This document shows, piece after piece, positions 35,559-40,008 of a stretch of DNA of 40,008 nucleotides. The stretch is taken from the NCBI GenBank assembly GCA_018701175.1, contig JABIWF010000012.1, positions 1-40,008 on the forward strand, given 5' to 3'. The position numbers and the translations under genes were made by a program. The notes under the pieces were generated by a model. That model made no database searches. It was not told the origin of the DNA and saw only the letters and a list, made by a program, of their open reading frames with translations. Every line of letters starts with the position of its first letter. The stretch's first letter is position 1. Source of the DNA: Methanobacteriota archaeon (GTDB lineage Archaea > Thermoplasmatota > Poseidoniia > Poseidoniales > Poseidoniaceae).

Positions 35559-36272
35559 ATGTCCCAAGAAAGTTACAGAATGTCCGAACCAGAACTTCGT
35601 TCCGTCGAAATGCTTCAAGGAGTCGTTAAATCAACCTCTGCAACCCTTGTGCTTCTCACGCAAACTGAGATCAAGGTGAGGGTTCAAGGAGAATCAAAAC
35701 GCTGGTACGAAATCTATGCGAAATACCATGGTCACCACGACATATTCGACCACGATAACGGTTGGAATTATTCTGTGAACGCTGGAAGGCGCGAAAGTGA
35801 CATTGTGGATGAAAACGATTACTGCGCCCAGTTGTGCCTTCATGCTAACGAACAGAACCTGCCTATCGGCGACCAAATAGTCACAGTGATTTTATCGCTC
35901 TCCAACGATATTCAAACGGCAATGGAAATCCCCTTGTTGGCTCAGTTCATTGTGTGTACACGTCAGATGCTAGCAAACATTATGATTTTTCAAGATACAA
36001 TGATTGTCACCGAAGAGATGGCCGAATACGGACATGATTGGATGGAGGAAGAACACGAAGAAGAGATGTACCATCAAAATAACGAATATGAAAACCACCA
36101 AATGATAGAGGAAATGCAATCTTTGGAAGACTTTCTTGAACTCCAGGAAGAAAACGATGAACAGTTAGAGGCACAAAGAGAAGCTATCGAGGAAAAAAAG
36201 AGGAAGAGAGACGACCATTTAACGGATTTTTGGAATCACATGGTCGACAAGTTCCACGACAAAGAATCATAG
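35559..36272 (+). CDS. Conserved-looking hypothetical protein with acidic/charged C-terminal helical region
   Basis: MSQESYRMSEPELRSVEMLQGVV..., beta-rich N-terminus then EEHEEEMYHQNNEYENHQMIEEMQSLEDFLELQEENDEQLEAQREAIEEKKRKRDD. The ORF track extends to 35511. Confidence 0.6.
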   Translation: MSQESYRMSEPELRSVEMLQGVVKSTSATLVLLTQTEIKVRVQGESKRWYEIYAKYHGHHDIFDHDNGWNYSVNAGRRESDIVDENDYCAQLCLHANEQNLPIGDQIVTVILSLSNDIQTAMEIPLLAQFIVCTRQMLANIMIFQDTMIVTEEMAEYGHDWMEEEHEEEMYHQNNEYENHQMIEEMQSLEDFLELQEENDEQLEAQREAIEEKKRKRDDHLTDFWNHMVDKFHDKES

Positions 36273-37421
36273 ATGCTTGGTTATTTCTCGACCAATAATC
36301 ATCTTTTGAACTTGCGATGAACCCTCGTAGATTTGCATAACCTTAGCACCTCGCATGAGGCGAGCAACCGGGTATTCCTCTGAATAGCCGTATCCGCCGT
36401 AAACCTGGACTGCATCGGTCGAGACTTCCATGGCCGTATCTGCGGCAAAACGCTTTGCGTGGGCTGCAGATTCCGTGTTTTGAACACCTGCATCAGAATC
36501 AGCAGCAGATTTCCAAGTCAGCATTCGTGACGCTTCAATCTTGGTCTTCATGTCAGCAAGCATGAATTGTATCGCTTGATGCTTATGCAAAGGTTTGCCA
36601 AAAGTAGTACGCTCACCGGAGTATTGCAAAGCGTGTTCGTACGCTGCTCGAGCAAGGCCGGTAGCATGCGCTGCAATGTTTGGGCGGCTCATGTCAAACG
36701 CCTTCATAGCGTTCATCCAGCCACCAGATTCCGAGCCGCCGACCAATTGGTCTGCCGGAATACGGACATCGTCGAACTGTATCGAGCGTGTATCCGAGCA
36801 TCGTTGTCCCATGTTGCTTTCCTTCTTACCAAGAGAAAATCCATCGGCTGAACTTTCAACAATGAATCCCGACATCCCTTTGTAACCAGCATCAACATCA
36901 GTCTTTGCGAGAACAAAGAAGAAATCTGCGTATCCTGCACCTGTAATCCACATTTTCGAGCCATTGATGACGTATTCATCTCCGTCTCGAACGGCTGAAG
37001 TTTTACACGCCGCCACATCAGAACCCGCTCCTGGTTCAGTAACTGCATAGGAGGCGAGTTTGCCTTCTTCAGAAACCATCCGCAACCATTTTTGTTTCTG
37101 TTCCTCGGTTGCCCCTGTAATAATTGGAGCACAAGCCAATGATGTGGCGTATGCTGCTGTTGCAAAACCAGGGTCACCCCATGCGAGTTCCTCGTTCACC
37201 AGTACTTCTTCCATCGAACCGAGACCAGGACCACCATAGTCTTCTGAGATATGCAAATTGAGCAATCCCATCTCATGTGCGGCTTGGATTGCTTCTTTGG
37301 GATAAATTGACTCTGCATCCCAATGTTCAGCATGTGGACGGATTTCATCAACAGCAAACTCATGTGCCAATTCCCTCAGCATCTCTTGCATCTCGTCCAG
37401 TTGGAAGTTCACCATGGACAA
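36267..37421 (-). CDS. Acyl-CoA dehydrogenase
   Basis: YAVTEPGAGSDVAACKTSAVRDGDEYVINGSKMWITGAGYADFFFVLAKTD, GERTTFGKPLHKHQAIQFMLADMKTKIEASRML, VYGGYGYSEEYPVARLMRGAKVMQIYEGSSQVQKMIIGREI. Confidence 0.95.
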   Translation of the reverse strand: MSMVNFQLDEMQEMLRELAHEFAVDEIRPHAEHWDAESIYPKEAIQAAHEMGLLNLHISEDYGGPGLGSMEEVLVNEELAWGDPGFATAAYATSLACAPIITGATEEQKQKWLRMVSEEGKLASYAVTEPGAGSDVAACKTSAVRDGDEYVINGSKMWITGAGYADFFFVLAKTDVDAGYKGMSGFIVESSADGFSLGKKESNMGQRCSDTRSIQFDDVRIPADQLVGGSESGGWMNAMKAFDMSRPNIAAHATGLARAAYEHALQYSGERTTFGKPLHKHQAIQFMLADMKTKIEASRMLTWKSAADSDAGVQNTESAAHAKRFAADTAMEVSTDAVQVYGGYGYSEEYPVARLMRGAKVMQIYEGSSQVQKMIIGREITKHL

Positions 37422-37453
37422 CCCAAGGAGTCGCCCCTTATTTCTTCATTGTT

Positions 37454-38593
37454 TCAGAACGTTATCCATTTTCGGTTGTAGGATTCCAATACGATAAGGA
37501 AGAGAACATAGATGAGAATCATTGTGTAACCCTCCCATTTCTTGAACTCGTAAGACGTACGCATCATCAGCAACGCAATTCCGCATCCAACGACCGTGAA
37601 TGGCATGAGTATGTAGACAATGAAGTCAAATCCTTGAGAAGAAATAGCGAGTGGATGAATAAGTCCTGCGAGTCCGATGGAAAGCAATGGGTCCGTGATG
37701 TTCGAGCCGATCAAAGTTCCAATGGCAACGCCCTGGCTTCTCTTTGATGCCATTATAGCAATCGTCAATTCGGGCAATGATGTACCGATTCCGGACACTG
37801 TAGTCCCTACTATGGCTTGTGGAACCTTCAACTCAAGAGCAATCATGCTTGCATATTCTACAAGATGATGCGCAGCGAAAACGGCGAAAGCAAGACCTCC
37901 AATTACCATAATTGTGTAGGCTGCAGTCGTCCAGTTTGAGCCACGGACTTCGACCTCTTCGCGATTTTCCTCTTCTTCCAGTTGGATAACTTTCCTGTGC
38001 TTCAACAACCATCCAATGTAGGTGATGTATAGACCCACCAAGATGCCTGCTTCCCACCGTTCAAGGATATAGTTGGTAAGTAAAAAGAAAGTCAAAAGGA
38101 GGACTGCAAGCAACATGATGAGACCGTCTCGCTTGAGCCATGATTCGCGAATTTTAAGTCCGTTTTTGACCACTACAATACCCATAATCAGAGTAATTTG
38201 AACGAAAACCGAACCAAGGATTGAGCCGATTGCGAAATCTGCGACTTCGGGTGACGATGGAATATCCAATGCGGCAGTGGTTGTAACGAGGATTTCAGGA
38301 AGCGAAGTGCCGATCGAAACAATCGTCAAACCAATGACGACTTCCGGTAAACCGCCACGACGAGCCAACCCTTTCGCTCCTTCAATGAAAAAATCAGCGG
38401 AAAAAATGAGAAGACCGAGTGCTAGACAAGCAATAACGCCGGTGAGAAGGAGGCTGTCAATTCCTGCGGATTGTTCTAAAACGCGTACTGCGACGATAGC
38501 AAGAAACAATGCTCCGGTTGTAACGAGCGTCTGAAAATGAATAAGTTGAGGGATGCCCATCACTCTGTCGTCGGACCCCATAGGAGCAACCAA
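37454..38593 (-). CDS. Na+/Ca2+ exchanger (CaCA family, YrbG-like)
   Basis: Duplicated alpha-repeats: TIVSIGTSLPEILVTTTAAL and TVSGIGTSLPELTIAIMASK...GTLIGSNITDPLLSIGLAGL. Start may be internal. Confidence 0.92.
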   Translation of the reverse strand: MVAPMGSDDRVMGIPQLIHFQTLVTTGALFLAIVAVRVLEQSAGIDSLLLTGVIACLALGLLIFSADFFIEGAKGLARRGGLPEVVIGLTIVSIGTSLPEILVTTTAALDIPSSPEVADFAIGSILGSVFVQITLIMGIVVVKNGLKIRESWLKRDGLIMLLAVLLLTFFLLTNYILERWEAGILVGLYITYIGWLLKHRKVIQLEEEENREEVEVRGSNWTTAAYTIMVIGGLAFAVFAAHHLVEYASMIALELKVPQAIVGTTVSGIGTSLPELTIAIMASKRSQGVAIGTLIGSNITDPLLSIGLAGLIHPLAISSQGFDFIVYILMPFTVVGCGIALLMMRTSYEFKKWEGYTMILIYVLFLIVLESYNRKWITF

Positions 38594-38677
38594 GAATCCT
38601 TACTTCTTCACGGTTCCCTTCATCCCGCAGAGTATGGCGTGAGCAAAGCACATAACTGACTCACTGAACGATTTGAC

Positions 38678-39310
38678 ATGCTGCGGCGATGTATGGCCGA
38701 ATTTCTCGGAACTGCATTGATGGTTGGAGTCGGGTGTGGAAGCATCGCTCTTGGCGCATCAGGTGCAGTTGTTTCCATCAGTTTTGGAGCAGCAGTCACC
38801 GTTGCTATACTCATCTTCCAACCAATCAGTGGAGCGCACATTAATCCTGCGGTCTCTCTGGCGTTTTTTAGAACTGGGCACCTCGAAAAAGAAGCTGTTA
38901 TTCCTTACATTGCCTCACAACTCAGCGGCGCCTTATTGGCCGCCTTTTGCCTTAGTGGCGTCGGGCCAACATCAATTGCAGATGATGTATCCATGGCAAG
39001 TGCAAGTATGATTGAACTGTTCATCACGTTCGCATTAATGGCAAGCATTTACTGGATCGTATTGCGTTCGAAAACGCATGTTTCCATTGCCGTTTTCGTT
39101 GGGTTCGTTGTGGCTGTACTTGCGTACTTTTTCGGGCCTCTAACCGGAGCATCAATGAATCCTGCTCGGACTTTCGGCCCTAATATTATCGCTGGAATGT
39201 CTTCGAGCATCCCCTTCTATATTTTAATGACCGTCTGCGGAGCATGGATTGCAGCAGAACTTTTTGTGCGTCTCAAACTGGATGAAAGCAATAAAAAGGC
39301 TCAAGATTGA
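38678..39310 (+). CDS. Aquaporin / MIP family channel
   Basis: AEFLGTALMVGVGCGS, SGAHINPAVSLAF (NPA), GASMNPARTFGPNI (NPA-R). Confidence 0.93.
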   Translation: MLRRCMAEFLGTALMVGVGCGSIALGASGAVVSISFGAAVTVAILIFQPISGAHINPAVSLAFFRTGHLEKEAVIPYIASQLSGALLAAFCLSGVGPTSIADDVSMASASMIELFITFALMASIYWIVLRSKTHVSIAVFVGFVVAVLAYFFGPLTGASMNPARTFGPNIIAGMSSSIPFYILMTVCGAWIAAELFVRLKLDESNKKAQD

Positions 39311-39313
39311 GCC
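39291..39313 (-). terminator. Intrinsic-like terminator of the E1-beta gene inside the aquaporin 3' end
   Basis: GGCTCAA-GA-TTGAGCC perfect inverted repeat (39298-39313) followed on the minus strand by TTTTT (39293-39297). Confidence 0.55.
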
Positions 39314-40008
39314 GTCATTCGCAATATTTTCACGACATGTTCTACCGATGGTATCGTGAAATTTTCAAGCGGTGGTGAGAACGGCACAGGTGTGTCAAGT
39401 GCCCCGATTACAAGCGGAGCAGACTCGAGAGTGTAGAAACATGACTCGAGGATTCTGCTCTGAATGCTGTGTCCGAGTCCACCGCACCATTGACCTTCCT
39501 GCAAGACAACAAGGCGTCCTGTTCTCATCACTGAATCGATGCAGGTTTGAGCATCGAAGGGAAGCAATGTTCGCAAATCCACTATCTCCACTTCAATATC
39601 ATCAGAAGCAAGTTGTTCAGCAGCTTGTTGTGCGACGTGGAGCATCGAACCCCACGTTACGAGGGTCACATCGCGACCGCCACGTACGACTGCGGCTTTA
39701 CCAAGTTTGTATCGTTCACCGTTTGCAATTGCTTTTTTCACTGCTTCAGTGTCGACCTTTTGGTTGATGTTTTGACCCCAACCGGTTAATCCCCCACGCA
39801 GTCCATACAATCCGATGTGTTCCAGGAACAGTACAGGGTCGTTAAGTTCGGCGCTTTCCATAAGCAAATCATAGGCATCCTGTGGAGTTCCTGCAGCAAC
39901 AACAACCAATCCGGGGTCGTTTGCAAACCACGATTCAATCATGTTCGCATGGAAAGGCCCAGAGCGAGTCCGAGCACCAAGTGGGATTCGGATGGTCATT
40001 GGGCATTC
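39301..40008 (-). CDS. 2-oxoacid dehydrogenase E1 component, beta subunit (N-terminus beyond window)
   Basis: PMTIRIPLGARTRSGPFHANMIESWFANDPGLVVVAAGTPQDAYDLLMESAELNDPVLFLEH, VEIVDLRTLLPFDAQTCIDSVMRTGRLVVLQEG; frame open to the window end. Confidence 0.88.
   Translation of the reverse strand, partial: ECPMTIRIPLGARTRSGPFHANMIESWFANDPGLVVVAAGTPQDAYDLLMESAELNDPVLFLEHIGLYGLRGGLTGWGQNINQKVDTEAVKKAIANGERYKLGKAAVVRGGRDVTLVTWGSMLHVAQQAAEQLASDDIEVEIVDLRTLLPFDAQTCIDSVMRTGRLVVLQEGQWCGGLGHSIQSRILESCFYTLESAPLVIGALDTPVPFSPPLENFTIPSVEHVVKILRMTAQS

Noticed and set aside
1-40008. Integrated mobile element, prophage or defence island
   Set aside because: No integrase, transposase, tRNA attachment site, restriction or toxin-antitoxin genes recognised; gene content is metabolic and membrane-associated.

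Overview
The window looks like a compact, gene-dense archaeal chromosome segment, most likely a marine Euryarchaeota/Poseidoniales (MGII)-type genome. That placement is inferred from archaeal RpoK, PurP and the AroA'/AroB'/GHMP shikimate kinase route sitting beside bacterial-type genes. I support 34 protein-coding genes, two of them cut by the window edges (ctaB at the left, an E1-beta gene at the right). I see no rRNA, tRNA, CRISPR array or IS element. Main blocks: (i) heme A synthesis (ctaA-ctaB) plus a membrane thioredoxin; (ii) rpoK, tryptophan 2,3-dioxygenase, DUF3147, purP and an EF-hand protein; (iii) a Bat-type HTH regulator followed by aroA'-aroB'-aroK-aroC-aspartate kinase; (iv) a secreted protein, DUF4350-like protein, MoxR, DUF58 and membrane-protein module; (v) PlsC-like acyltransferase and a three-subunit molybdenum hydroxylase whose FAD subunit carries a cysteine-rich insertion resembling the extra [4Fe-4S] site of 4-hydroxybenzoyl-CoA reductase; (vi) two subtilases flanking a ~1,380-aa polytopic membrane protein; (vii) oligoribonuclease, XdhC, MocA, acyl-CoA dehydrogenase, Na+/Ca2+ exchanger and aquaporin. 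The most unusual architectural signal is that six of seven convergent gene pairs meet within -10 to +2 bp, and an inverted repeat can be drawn over the stop codons (or exactly midway between them) at all seven, with varying quality. All calls are by eye from sequence; no searches were run.
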